DNA of 64,000 bases from NCBI GenBank assembly GCA_963691655.1, contig OY829329.1, forward strand, positions 58,851,408 to 58,915,407, read 5' to 3'. A program made the translations under genes and the position numbers. Of this stretch, positions 33,182-44,740 are shown in pieces. A model generated the notes under the pieces. It saw only the letters and a list, made by a program, of their open reading frames with translations. It was not told the origin of the DNA and did not search any database. Source of the DNA: Toxonevra muliebris. Taxonomy: Eukaryota; Arthropoda; Insecta; Diptera; Pallopteridae. Position 1 is the first letter of the stretch; every line of letters begins with the position of its first letter.

Positions 33182-34232
33182 TCAGGCATGCTGCAGAATT
33201 CACTTTGGAGTGAAAGTGAATTGAAATCCCTTCAATTTCACTATTTGGTGTTCTAGAATTCACTTTGTGAAATGAAATCACTAGCATTTCACTCGTTGGT
33301 GCTCTATGATTCACTTTTCTTTTCTTACTCGTTATTAAAAGTGAATTTCGAACGAATTCGCATGCTCTAGAAACCGAATTCACTAAAAAAAAAGAAGTGA
33401 TTTGAATTCATTTTAGCAGCAACAAGTGAAATAGAACAACCGGCGCAAATTTAACAAAAAATTAATCAAGTATAGAAAATATAAATGAAAATAAAAATTT
33501 CAAGGAGAAAGCATAAGAGCTTCTCCCAGGATGCTTTATTCCTCAATTTATGGAGAAGCATCCAGACATCGCTAGAGGTTTCGTCAAGGGCGATAAAGTA
33601 AAAGGAGAAGCATTGGCAATAATTGGCGACGAACCTTAATAGCAATGGCCCACCACAAAAAGGAAGAAAATAGCAAAAATAACAACAATTCCGGGACTAG
33701 GGCGACCGGGAGCAGCCCCTCTATATCGTTTAATACAGTAATTGAAGGTGTAATTGGCACTTCACAGTTTGGCCTCCCTTCCACTTTTGGAAATGTAGAC
33801 AGCACATGCTCCGTTGAAGAAATACTGCTGTGGTCGCTGCTGCTTCTTTTGCTGCCCGTAGTACCACCGCCTCTTCCACTGCCGGCACTTCCACGGTCGC
33901 CAGCGCTGCCGCTGTTAATGTTACTTCTACTGCTGATTCTTCAAATGCCTTTAAATTTTTTCGCTAGCATATTAGTTTTTTCAATATCTAGCGCATATTC
34001 AAATAAAACACTCATATTTTTAAATTTTCACAACCTCTTTTTGTTTTTTTTTTTTCCTTGCGCCAATAACCAGCTGATCGAAAATTATAGCGAGTTGCAA
34101 ACATTACAACGAATTAAAAAAAAAAAATAGTGAATTTGAATTCACTCGGTTTCTAGAGCACCAAAAACAATTTCACTCGATTTCAAATTCACTTCCGAAT
34201 TCACTTTCACTCGGATTCTGGAGCATGCCTGA
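33182..34232. mobile_element. 1.05-kb TIR element with an eroded Myb/SANT-like frame
   Basis: TCAGGCATGCTGCAGAATTC at the left and GATTCTGGAGCATGCCTGA at the right are inverted repeats. They are extended inward by many AATTCACTT/AAGTGAATT and CACTCGGTTTCTAGAGCA-type segments (33195-33420 and 34125-34225), giving strong foldback potential. The central part has a different texture and contains the Myb/SANT-like remnant at about 33550-33800. The flanks (TTAT on the left, TTAA on the right) do not give an unambiguous target duplication. A PIF/Harbinger affiliation is suggested by the Myb/SANT-like companion but is not proven. Confidence 0.75.
33520..33830 (+). pseudogene. Myb/SANT-like DNA-binding domain remnant
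   Basis: One frame from 33550 reads MEKHPDIARGFVKGDKVKGE. After a frameshift, another reads LATNLNSNGPPQK around 33620-33660. Together these resemble the FxxxHPxLAxG...W..L...LN..GPP.K pattern of Myb/SANT-like proteins in insect genomes, some of which accompany PIF/Harbinger-type transposons. A third frame (33645 onward) continues with ATGSSPSISFNTVIEGVIG, then degenerates into Leu/Pro-rich sequence on CTG/CCG-type repeats. At least two frameshifts and early stops mean it is not functional. The family call is from memory of the pattern and is moderate. Confidence 0.55.
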
Positions 34233-36239
34233 TTAAAATTCTGATTTTAAAATTTTACTTTTTTGGTGCATAAAAAAATTTAATTTCCGGTCTAATTCCA
34301 TAATTGAAAAGAAACGTAAATTTCCTATTTAAATTACCATGTTAAATATTTTATTGTAAAATTGTGTGTCCACATTCATATTTTCTAGAAGTTCAATTAG
34401 GTCGAATTTCAGAATTTCACATTTTTTTAGCGTTTTTCGCTTCACATGAAATGCCTCCTATATTATTTAGAGATTTTTGTAATTTTATAAAACTTTCGGA
34501 GAACCTCGTAGGACCTCAATATTGTTTATTTGCAATATGTTTACAATATTATAATTTCTGATGTTACCAGATCTCTCATGAGTTACATACAATGCCATTT
34601 ATCAATCAGATGACAGTTTCCTCGTCCTGTTTTAGATTCTTTATTATATTATAATATTTAATCATTAAAAAGTAAGTGAAATTTAAGCGAGAAAACTAAA
34701 ATTCCATAAAACCAATTAATGAGAAATCCGGGATGTTCCAGTGAAAACGAGACATTTGGCAACACTAACCTACAAACACACACACACTTTTTATTACCCT
34801 CTTCGGCATCATTACATATTCATATTCCATGAAAATTTCTTTAATTCTAATGCCATAATTTTTTATTACAGTGTGAAATGTACAGATGTAAATAGTGCGC
34901 ATGCGCATGCGCATGAATAGTAACAACAAACGTCAAGCGCACACATTTCAACATCATTGTGTTATGATCAGCACCAAACAACATTTTCATTATAATTACC
35001 ATAGCCATTTATAGAAATTCATGGATCATATGCATAAATAGAAAGTTAAGCTAACCTTGAACGAGATAGACAAGTGTTAAAAGTATTTCTTTATTTACAT
35101 ATAAAGATTTACTTAATTATTACAATATCCTTGAGTTATGCGCGCTTTCTACTCTCATGAATATTACGAGCAATGAATTTGAATATATTTGTTTTGTTTT
35201 TTTTTTTTGTTTTGTGTAGGTAGGTACATGTGCATTGCATATTGCTTGCTTTAGCAGTAGTGTGTTAGAATTTATTGACAGTAATAAAAGTAAAGAAAAA
35301 AAAAAAAGAAAAAAAGAGAAACTAACAAAAAATCAAAGGGTAAAAATTTGTGTAATAATTTCTATTTACTCGCAGGCAGTGGCAACAATAGTTGAACTCA
35401 GTATATCCTTTATAGCTTAGTGGCATTATTTATATTGGATTGGTATGCGTAAAGGCGCGCAGTCGCTGTAGTCGGTTGCAGTTGCTGTAATATCACATTT
35501 TTTCCTTTTTTTTTTTTTTGTTTTTTTTTTGTTTCTTGCATACATATTTTATTTATTTTAGAGCGAGCGATTGATCCCTTTGGGGCTTTGAGGTTTGCTG
35601 TTGCTTGCCGCCGCGCATCATTATTTTTGTTTTTTGTTTTTTTTTACAATTACCGCCGCCTGAACGGAAGCTAAATTCCGTTTTCTCTTTTTTTTTTATT
35701 TTAGTTTTATTATTATTGGATATTATTTTTAATTCGATTTTTTTCGTTGGTTTTGAGTTTTTTCGCTTCAATTGTTTTAAGCCTTTTTCGAGTTTTGTTT
35801 TGTTGTCTCATTGTATGTGGATTTACTTTTATGCCTTTTCACAATTCGTGATATTATATGAATTTACACTATTACATTTGTAATTGTTTCCTTTCACATG
35901 TTCATATGTTTTTTATTTAGATTTTTCTGCTTGAGATAAGCCAGTGTATTTATTTTATATAGGGTGACATATTTAGGGGGGCAGCGAGTGTAATAAAAAA
36001 CTAGGGCGAGAGTTTGTAATACTATTTTTTTTTTAAATGCTTATAATTCTGTGGTAATCGTAATGGTAGATACTCATAAACATATATGGAAATGGTAGAT
36101 ATAAAAATATAGAAATGAAATACGTTGTTGGAATTAACTAAATATACACACACACAAACATACACAAATTTCTTATGAATTTATGCATTAATATCGTTCA
36201 TAAAATCACAATTTATCAGTGAAGTCGAGAAAACATGTC
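34233..36239. other. unique AT-rich noncoding DNA
   Basis: I recognise no element. It contains a short alternating GCGCATGCGCATGCGCAT (34897-34914), T-rich runs around 35190-35210, 35500-35535 and 35630-35700, and GTCGGTTGCAGTTGCTGTAA near 35470. The open frames (34364-34561, 35235-35420, 35605-35883) are low complexity. Confidence 0.4.
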
Positions 36240-37096
36240 GGCTTTCATTCGACGAAAATATTCATATAAAATTTTTATGAAACAATAAATTAAATACGAT
36301 GATGCATTTGATGGAATTTTCTTAATCTTAACCTAAAAAAAATGGCCGAAAATGACAAAAAAAAATTCACAGAATAATCCAGTTAAATTTTTTCAAATAA
36401 ATATTATTCAATGTGGATTCCAATACATTTTTTATCGTGAAAGACATAATTTCGATTGACTTGCCATTACTGATAATGAACCTAACCTCAAAAAATGATC
36501 AAAAATGCCAAAAATAGTCAGAGACAAATTTTTTTCAAATGATTATCAGTGGGAATTTGGGCCATTATCAATGATGAGAAGCCCGGATGAGATTGGTATG
36601 TATTCCCTAAATTCGTGCAGTCACAGAATTTAAATCTTCCGAGTCGGGTGCTCTGAGCAATAATGGGTTTAATGGATTAATTATATTTTAAGATTAAGAA
36701 CTTTGAAGCTGATTCAATAACACTTTCCTGCATGGGTTTGGTGAATTTTTCCTAGTGTTTGCGAATGAATTTTTCATGCTGAACACGAATCTGAGGTCAA
36801 AAACTTCCCATTACGTCACGTTTTAGAAAAATGGGGTTGAAACCCCTGAAAATACCGTTTTTGGCCCTGTAGCACAACTTCGTACGATTTCAATTCAAAT
36901 TTATTTTCAAAATTTTTTCTTTTATTTGACTTTTTAGAAAGAAACCGATTAAAAAATATTTAAAAATCATTCAATAGATTTTATTTTGACTTTTTTTCCA
37001 TCCACTGGCAATCAATATCAAAAATTAGGAAAAATTTTTCACATTTCAGGGGGAGAGGTCAGAACCCCCAAAACCTCCCCCCTAAATACGGCCTTG
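36240..37096 (+). mobile_element. family A hAT-like element, copy 4 (long-left form)
   Basis: It begins near GCTTTCATTCGACGAAAATA and ends CTAAATACGGCCTTG. Like 6325-7372 it keeps the extra left block (AAATGGCCGAAAATGACAAA, then AAATTCACAGAATAATCC). Internally it is deleted relative to other copies around the CATGGGTTTGGTG segment. The left terminal repeat is not recognisable. Confidence 0.85.
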
Positions 37097-37355
37097 GTTT
37101 TAATGGTGTTCTTGATGGATGAATACATCGACTAATTCTTCTATCACCTATACAGCAGGGATGAATTTTGCAAATTTCAAATTGTACCTAAATGAGCATG
37201 AATGTACCTAAAATGGTATACTTCATTGGTTTATCGCTTTTGTGAGAAATTAAATTTTCATTTAAAATTTAACAATTAAAAAAAGTAAACAAAAATAAAA
37301 ACGCTATTTTTATATATAAGTTAGAATATACAGAGAGTCAAAAAAATTGATCATA

Positions 37356-38612
37356 TTGGGAGTATGAATGTATAAACTCGTATTTTTTTTTTCGTAATTT
37401 GGACATTTATTGTGAAAAAGTGATTATAAATTTATTCTTTAAAGTATTGTCCATCGTTAGCCACAACCGCGTCGAAAGAACTCCTCATCTTTTGAGGCTA
37501 TCCACGAATCGACCCTTTTTTTAAGTTCCTCGAAAGAACGGAAGTACTGTTCAGCCAGGCCATGTGTTATCGATCGGAACAAGTGGTAATCAGAAGGAGC
37601 AATGTCTGGAGAATACTGCCGGTTGGGTAGCACTTCCCATTTTAGCGTTTTCAAATATGTTTTTACTTGCCATGCAACATGCGGCCGAGCATTGTCGTGC
37701 TGAAGAATAACTTTGTCGTGTCTATTCTCATATTCTGGCCTCTTATCTTTTAATGCTCGGCTCAAACGCAACAATTGTAGTCGGTAGCGGTAGCCAGTGA
37801 TCATTTCATTCGATTTCAACAGCTCATAATACACGACACCTTTCATATCCCACCAAATACACAGCATGAGCTTGGATCCATGGATGTTCGACTTTGCCGT
37901 TGATGTTGATGCATGTCCGGGCGGTCCCCATGATTTTTTACGCTTTGGGTTATCGTAACGTATCCACTTTTCATCGCCAGTCACAATACGATGCAGAAAA
38001 CCCTTTCCTTTCTGTCGTTCAATCAGCAGTTCACATGTGAAAAATCGTCGTTCGACGTCTCTCGGCTTCAATTCGTACGGCACCCAATTTCCTTGCTTTT
38101 GAATCATTCTCAATGCTTTTAATCATTTAGAAATGGTTGATTGATCAACTCCTAAAGATTCTGCAAGTTCTTGTTGCGTTTGATATGAATCTTCTTCGAG
38201 TGATGCCTTCAATTCTTCATCTTCGAACTTTTTCGGGCCGCCTGAACGTTCCCGTTCTTCAACATCAAAATCAGCACTTTTGAAACGGGCTTACCACACC
38301 TGACACATTCTAACGTCTATAGCACAGTCAGGATAAGATTCAGTGAGTAAACGATGTGCTTCAGTTGCGTTTTTCTTTAAATGGAAGAAGCAAATTAAAA
38401 CTTCCCGCAAATGTTGTTTTGTTGGCATAAAATTCGACATTTTCAGCTATAGTAAAACACTTTTGTAAAATTATAAAAATTATTTGACAGATCAATTCTT
38501 ATAGTATTTTTGGCGCTCTTCGAGATAGAATAGCTGTCAATGTCAAAGAAATGGCGCGTATGATAGATATGAAGTTAGTCACAATTACGAGTTTATACAT
38601 TCATACTCCCAA
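37356..38612 (-). mobile_element. mariner element, full-length 1257 bp, TA duplication
   Basis: Terminal inverted repeats start TTGGGAGTATGAATGTATAA at both ends and stay identical through ..AACTCGTA. TA lies immediately outside each end (37354-37355 and 38613-38614), the expected Tc1/mariner target duplication. The length is typical for mariner. The transposase lies on the minus strand. Near-identity of the repeats suggests a relatively young insertion even though the gene is broken. Confidence 0.95.
37432..38440 (-). pseudogene. mariner transposase, catalytic triad kept, two stops and a C-terminal deletion
   Basis: The start at 38440 (MSNF then PTKQHLREVL) begins the helix-turn-helix DNA-binding half. 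A TAA at 38291-38293 follows the VW of CQVW, and a TGA at 38123-38125 follows TISK. From 38113 the catalytic half is open: VTGDEKWIRYDN (first Asp), ILQHDNARPH (second) and PDIAPSDYHLF (third). The second and third Asp are separated by 34 residues, the D,D34D signature of mariner. WVPYEL-type linker sequence is present. After EEFFRRG the frame jumps: about 10 residues are missing and the normal ending VVANDGQYF is read one frame over, to 37432. The gene therefore cannot give a full transposase, though the catalytic domain is otherwise well kept. Confidence 0.92.
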
Positions 38613-38614
38613 TA

Positions 38615-39230
38615 AATGATTACATTTTAGGGCACGACAAATCGGAAACTAAGAGAGAGGAACGTTTTTAGTCATTTAGATGAACACAAGGGAAAACAAA
38701 TTTTTAAATCTGATAATATTGGTCATGAAAGTTCCGGAATTTTCATCACAATTTTGGATTTTTTAAAAATTTTACAGCTAAGATTTGTTTCAAAGCTCAG
38801 AGCTTTTATTATCAGTGTTTTTAAAAGCATAATGGAAAAATAATTATAGAAATCGGATAATGTTTATTAGTAGGTTTAAAGTCATAAGAAGTTTACATTT
38901 TTGCTAAATTTTAATAATCTTCTTATGATCCTTTTTTGACACCAATAAATTTATTCGTGTTGGAAAATTATTTTTTCAATATTTTTCCCTTCATGAACAG
39001 CAATATCGGAGCTGCGAGCTTTAAAGTTAAGCAATACAATACAGCCAAGTTAAATTTAAGTAGGTAATTATTACAAAATATTTTTTTGTTGTAATTAAGT
39101 ATTAAATTTATTTTGGCCAATGACAAATTGTACCTAAAAAGTGTCAATTGTACCTGATGTACCTTGTAGTTCGAAAAAATCGGAAAAAGGTGCAATTGGA
39201 CCTCCTTATCATCACTGCTATACAGCGTAA
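38615..39230. other. AT-rich noncoding DNA
   Basis: No gene or element recognised. The phrase TTGTACCTAAAAAGTG..TGTACCTGATG near 39125-39160 resembles TTGTACCTAAATGAGC..TGTACCTAAAATGG near 37185-37215, on the other side of the mariner, so the mariner and its neighbours may lie inside an older repeat. Confidence 0.4.
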
Positions 39231-39233
39231 TAA

Positions 39234-39854
39234 CACAGTCCAACAGCATCTTGAAAGGACATACTGTATAGACCACTTTTGTAAAATAAACTTATAGTCC
39301 AGCACGTCTCAGTTTTTTCTTTTACACTTTTTAGTCGAAGGGAGTTAAATACTAAGTGCAAAAAGTGATATAAATTGATGTCTGAGAAAAATCTTATCGG
39401 CAACGTTGTATTGTAGAATTTTACAAGGATCATTTCTGTATAACATTTTAACCCTTTAGCTCCTCTTTTTATGGGACAATTTGACTCCTTTTTTGATGAA
39501 AACCTGAAAAGTCCATTCAAAAGAGACATTTAAGGATTAAAATATTCCACAAAAATGTTTTTCAAAAAATTTCGAATTTACCCTAAAAAAGAGGAGATAA
39601 GGGTTAAAATGTTTCATAGGAATGATCTTCGTAAAATTCTGCAATACAATTTTATCGATAAGATTATTTTCAGTTATCAATTTATATCACTTTTTGCACT
39701 TAGTATTCAACTCCCTTCGATCAAAAAATGAAAACTTTGACCCGCTGTAAAATGAGACGTGCTGGACTATAAGTTTATTTAAAAAAAATGGCCAATACAA
39801 CATGCCTTTTCAGGATTCTGTTGCAGCCAAAAAGTCTTAATTTGTTGGACTGTG
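39234..39854. mobile_element. 621-bp foldback element (long inverted repeat), TAA flanks
   Basis: The left arm (39234-39451) and right arm (39604-39854) are inverted copies. Shared stretches include CACAGTCCAACA at the very ends, AATAAACTTATAGTCCAGCACG, GGGAGTTAAATACTAAGTGC against its complement, and AAAAAGTGATATAAATTGAT. TAA lies directly outside the left end and directly outside the right end on the same strand, a possible 3-bp duplication as in PIF/Harbinger-type insertions. The loop is exactly the TTAA element at 39452-39603. A transcript through it would form a long hairpin. Confidence 0.85.
39452..39603. mobile_element. 152-bp TTAA-type MITE forming the loop of the foldback
   Basis: TTAA (39448-39451), then CCCTTTAGCTCCTCTTTTT; the right side is AAAAAAGAGGAGATAAGGG, then TTAA (39604-39607). 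The terminal repeats are about 19 bp with three mismatches and the TTAA duplication is perfect, as for piggyBac-type elements. The two foldback arms meet this element exactly at the TTAA, so it either landed in the palindrome centre or created it. Confidence 0.9.
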
Positions 39855-40466
39855 TAATCATTGATGGTGGAGCAGATGAAAATGTCAATAATCGACTCAA
39901 CGTAGAGCTTGGGTTTAGACGATTACAGACGGACTACAAAATCCAAATATTCACCGTTTGTATAAATAAAATTTAGTTAATTTCATACAACATTACTCAA
40001 AATCAACAAAGTATTCATTAACATATACCTGCGGATCATATGTAGAATATTCTGATCAAATCAAATAACAAAAAATGTTGTATGGAAACTTCAAAGCGAA
40101 GAATCAAGAATGACTCAGATAAATCGAAGGAAATGGAGTTGGATAGAAAATACTGGCAGCATAGCAGCATGAGAATGGAGTTTAATTTGAAAGCAACCAA
40201 TACAAAAAAAAAAAATAATGGACTCTCCTTATACTTTAGGAACTATCTGCAAGAAATGCCATATGAGAAAGTATGCAAAAATAACTGCATAAAATACAGG
40301 AAAAATGTTTGGGAGGGGAACTAAAAAATAAAAATTCTCCATATGAGCCAAATCGTGGGCCGGAGCGTTACGTACGTAGGCCGTGTGAAAACTTACTGGA
40401 ACGTTACGCATTTTGGAGAAAACATGCTCTTGTAGCAAATCATTTCACAATTTCTATGATCTATTT
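39855..40466. other. noncoding DNA
   Basis: No exon or element recognised. The 80-codon frame at 40082-40324 is Lys/Asn-rich with no domain that I can name and no splice support. Confidence 0.4.
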
Positions 40467-41430
40467 CAAGGCCGTATTTAGGGGGGCGGGGGGAGTTTGG
40501 GGGTTCTGACCCCGCCGAAATATGGAAACTTTCTGCTATTTTTTGATATTAATTGCCAGTGGATGAAAAAAAAGTCAAAATAAAATCTATTGAACAGTTT
40601 TTAAATATTTTTTACTTCCATCGGTTTCTTTCAAATATAAAAAAATAAACTTGAAATCTTAGTTACACTATGCGACCAGATCGGATTTGTTTTCTTTGAC
40701 ATGAGGTCTGACTTTGGATACAAAAAGAGAAGGTGATGCTGAGCAATTTTGCATTTATAGCTTTTCTAGGTCAGTAACTATTTTTGATTTACAGTTTCGG
40801 GTTTAGGGCTTATTTGGAAGGGCATGAATCAGCCTGAATTTCGAAGTTTGTAGCACGCCAGAGTTCAGCTCTCCGCTTTTTCTGTTATTTTTTGAAAAAG
40901 ATTAAGAAAGAATATTAGTTTCACACTATTTAACCTGATTATTAAAAATATGTTTTTCTACAATTTTTAAAAATGGCCAAAAATTCTATTTTAGGGTTTT
41001 CCATCCCATTTTTTTTTTTGTAAACGTGGCGTGATGGGGAGTTTTTGACCTCAGATTCGTGTTCAGTATAAAAAATTCATTCACAAACACTAGGAACCAT
41101 TTTATTCCCAAAGTTCATGTAGGGCAGTAGTAGTGGATCAGCTCCAAAGTTTTAGGAAATAATCTTAAAATGTAATTAATTCTTTAACCCATTATTGCTC
41201 AGAGCACCCCGACTCAGAAGACCCCTTTCAATGCAGTAACTGCACGAATTTCGGGAATATAAGCCAATCTCATCCGGATTCCTTATCATGGCATGAATTC
41301 CCACTGATAATCATTTGAAAAAAAATGAGCCTCTGTCTATTTTTAGTATTTTTGGTAATTGTTTTGAGGTCGGGCTCATCATCAGTAATGGCAAGTCAAT
41401 TTTCTTCGAAAAATCCTGGCTACGGCCCTG
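40467..41430 (-). mobile_element. family A hAT-like element, copy 5 (both ends preserved)
   Basis: The ends CAAGGCCGTATTTAGG and CCTGGCTACGGCCCTG make this the best full-length copy of the short-left form at 964 bp. It is in inverse orientation to 18570-19484, to which it is very similar over its whole length. The 8-bp flanks ATCTATTT and CTCAAAAC do not match, so the target duplication is lost or the ends were rearranged. The family has no transposase frame. Confidence 0.9.
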
Positions 41431-43900
41431 CTCAAAACGATGAGCAGGAACGAAAAATAAAAAAGTTTTCATATTTTAAAACATTGCAGAAATAATTGAA
41501 AGACACAAAATTTGTTAGTAAAAATTTCGCTAAATTTTACAAGTCTGAAAACTTCCAGGATAGGATTTAAATTGTCAATTCAATATAGAAAGAGTGTATA
41601 AATCTATAGAAAAAATCTGATGTGCGGTAAATTTTCGAATTTTATTGCAATGAATTTTTCACAAAGTTAGCATTGAATTATTTTATAAACGCTTATTTGT
41701 AAGAAAGAACTTTGTCTTTAATTTCTGCTTTTGATGTTAACATTTTTTATCTTTCCACCCATAGAAAAATAAATATCAATGAAAATATAAAATTTCCACA
41801 ACATTTATGAGCGTAAAACTATAGACGAACTTGTAAAATCGGTGCACTCCAGCTTAAAATATTGTATATATGAAATTATAGGGTCAGTTAACGAATATCC
41901 TGGTCTGGTTTTTTTTTTTTTTTTTTTTTTGTCTGACTTTTGGTTTGAATTTGCTTTGAATTTCGTTCTGAATTTTGGTTTTCTGTGTGATTTGAATTTG
42001 AACTAAATTTTGTTTTGCATTTGAGTGTAATTTTTGGTCTGTGTGTTGGATAAAATTTTGTTTTTGTGTGTGAGACAAATTTGTATTTATTTTAATGTTT
42101 TTTCTTGGTCGTTGTTTTTTTATGAATTTGAGTCTGATTTTTTATCTGAATTTGATTTGAGTTTGGTCTAGCTTTCGAACTGAGTTTTCGTTTGAATTGA
42201 TAAAAATTGAAAATTGGTCCGATTTGTAGTCTAATTTCTGTTCGGTTTATATATGGTTTCGATTTAGTCTCTAGTCAAAATTTTCATAAGCTACACCGGC
42301 ATTTCAGAGTCAAATTAAGAAATAGATGCTAGTAGTTTTTGTTTTAAGTTAGACATCATAGCACTGCACGTGCACGTGTCAGGCGTCAATCGTAGGTATG
42401 GATTTTATCACTTGAGAGGAAACCAATTCTGAATGATCCTCTAAGTCTGGTGATTACCCCAAGCAACACACACGATAAAGAGTTCGTCTTGAAGGAATAT
42501 TTTCTAAGAAAATTTTCTTATTGCCTAAACTTAAGAAAACACTAAAGTATTTCAATATTTTGTGTTCCTTTTCTTCAATAGTTTTGTAGTTTAAACAGTT
42601 TTGACGGTCTCTGTCTGAAATTCATTGTTACACCCATATTCCGAGTGAACAGTACTCCTATTATGGGCGGGCATACATATTGTCAACCATATTGTTTGTC
42701 CGCTCGGTGTAAACAGACCAGCGCAGTACTGTATTCGCCCAATATGTTCAAACTCTTTCGCGATTTGTCGGAACGAAGATCTCTTCGTTTTTTTTTGTCA
42801 ATATAACCGGCCGAATACCATTCGCGAATATTTTCTGACCAGCATGAGTTTGACATAAATCGTCTTCTTTGGCTAAATAAATGATGGAATCTTTGCCTAC
42901 TGGGAGATGAGCAAACTTATAAATTATACCCTTTTTTGATATCTTTCGAAAATTTCGGGTTTTGTATTATCGAATCTTAAAACATTGTGGATTTTTTCAA
43001 GATGTTTCTAAGAAATTTCTTGGAATTGGCATAACTAACATATTTGAAATGTCTTTATTATTTATTATGGCTATTATAGTAATTACGGTAAAACTTTTTT
43101 ATAAACACATGTTCCAATCATATTTCATATATTTTCTTCAATTCTTCACAGCAAACTAGCGATATTGTCATAAAAGGTTATCAATTAAAATTAAAAAAAA
43201 AAATAGTTGCATTGAATCACAGTCAGTGTTGCCAGAGTAAATTTCGCTGCGTAAATTACACCACGCAATTTATTGAATGTAACATAAACAATATAAAGAA
43301 GATTGACCATTTTTCTTTATATTAATATTATTGATACAAAAGATTACCTGTATTATAATGTTGTGTATCAAACTTCATTCATTTGGCTGCTAATCTAGAT
43401 GGTTCTGACGCATAAAAGTTCACAGTATTCTAAAATAGCACGACATTTCCTAAATCATTCTCGTATAATAATTTAAACAGAAAATTTTGTCGATCGATCT
43501 GCGAATTTGCTGTGAAAATTCCTGACAGTTAAATGTTTATAATTCTTTACAATTGCTGTTTTTTTTATAATTCTTTACAACTGTTTGTTTTTACACGTAA
43601 TTTTCGCCAAAATCGTAGGCAATTCAAAAAATCGTAAGTTACACGTAAAATGCCAACAGTATCCACGGTGTATAATTCTGTTAAAATATCGAAAATGTTA
43701 ATCCAAAACTATCGCAATGTTAACTAAATTAACAGGAAAATGTTAACATGAACATTATCTCTCTCTTTAATACAATTTCTACGAATCCACAAAAAACAGC
43801 ACAGTAACAGTATAAGAGTTAACAGTGTAAGTGGATGCAGCATCTGTTAACTTTAACATTGAATGTTCATGCACACATAACATATTTGAGAAAATGTGTA
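41431..43900. other. noncoding, with inverted CAGACCAAAA-type field
   Basis: About 41930-42280 is a degenerate array on the minus strand (TTTTGGTTTGAATTTG and similar), equivalent to the plus-strand ATTCAGACCAAAA arrays. It is preceded by a T run at about 41910-41930. Around 43640-43870 there is a cluster of GTTAAC/TTAACA strings. No gene recognised; short open frames have no domain. Confidence 0.5.
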
Positions 43901-44093
43901 CAACACATGCATCCATTTATAAACGAGTAAATGAAAAGGCTCATTCAAAACGTATGAGATAAATATATATATAATTCGAAATTATAAAAGATAAGAAAAG
44001 AGCAAAGAGAATGAGAAAACAATGGCGAAAATCTTTTTTATATGCTAGAAACTCACTCATAACGGTTCTTGTGTGGCTCAAGTGAGGTTGTGA

Positions 44094-44740
44094 ATGGCTA
44101 TAGTAGGCACATACATTCTTATTGTTGTTGTTGTTGTTGCGTGTTATACTTGTTATTGTCGTTATTGTTGTTGTTGTTGTTGTTATGATTATGAGAGGCT
44201 ATCAAAACTTATAATGTTGGAATATGACAGAAGATATGAGGGCTGGCTGGATGATGGTGTTGTGTTGTTTTGTTGTTGTTGTTATGCTGCCGCTGCTGCT
44301 TGCATTGTTACTCTTATTGGTGTTGGTGCTAGTGGTGATGGTATTGGAGATCATACAGCCAGCACACGTTTGCATTTGCAGAGAGTCTACAATAATAACA
44401 ACAATAACTGCTGCTGCTGATGTTGCGCTCAACTCAAAACGTGAATATGAGCGTTTTCATTTATGAATTATGTACATATTTTCGTTCGTTATGTATCTTT
44501 CTTTCTTTTTTTTTTTATACATTTCGATGTTATGACTGCGCGTTTTCTTACTGGTGCAAACAAGGTGGCTATTATTTCTTCATATTGTTGTTGTTGTTGT
44601 AGTGGTTGTAGCTGCGCTGCTGCTGCTGATATTGTGAAATATGAGCACATGATTATGTTTGCGTGTTTTTGTTGTTGCTGGTGATGGTAATGCAAAGGGT
44701 GTTGTATAAAAATGTAATAAACACAATACATATTTCGTGG
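44094..44740. repeat. TTG/TGC trinucleotide microsatellite cluster
   Basis: Runs of GTTGTTGTT occur at about 44120, 44160-44182, 44262-44283 and 44585-44602, with GCTGCTGCTG around 44289 and 44618. Open frames across it are Cys-, Val-, Leu- or Gln/Ser-rich on either strand because of the repeats and are not gene evidence. This opens the higher-complexity, transposon-poor region that extends to about 51.4 kb. Confidence 0.8.

Noticed and set aside
33645..34130. 161-codon open frame as a host gene
   Set aside because: It lies inside a TIR element, its N-terminal part continues a frameshifted Myb/SANT-like remnant, and the rest is Leu/Pro-rich repeat translation.
40459..41438. 8-bp target duplication for the family-A copy at 40467-41430
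   Set aside because: The flanks ATCTATTT and CTCAAAAC do not match; only the 15317-15882 copy shows a convincing duplication.
44094..44466. Cys/Val- and Leu/Val-rich open frames of 80-108 codons on both strands
   Set aside because: They are translations of TTG/TGC trinucleotide repeats; composition follows the repeat in every frame and there is no splice or start context.
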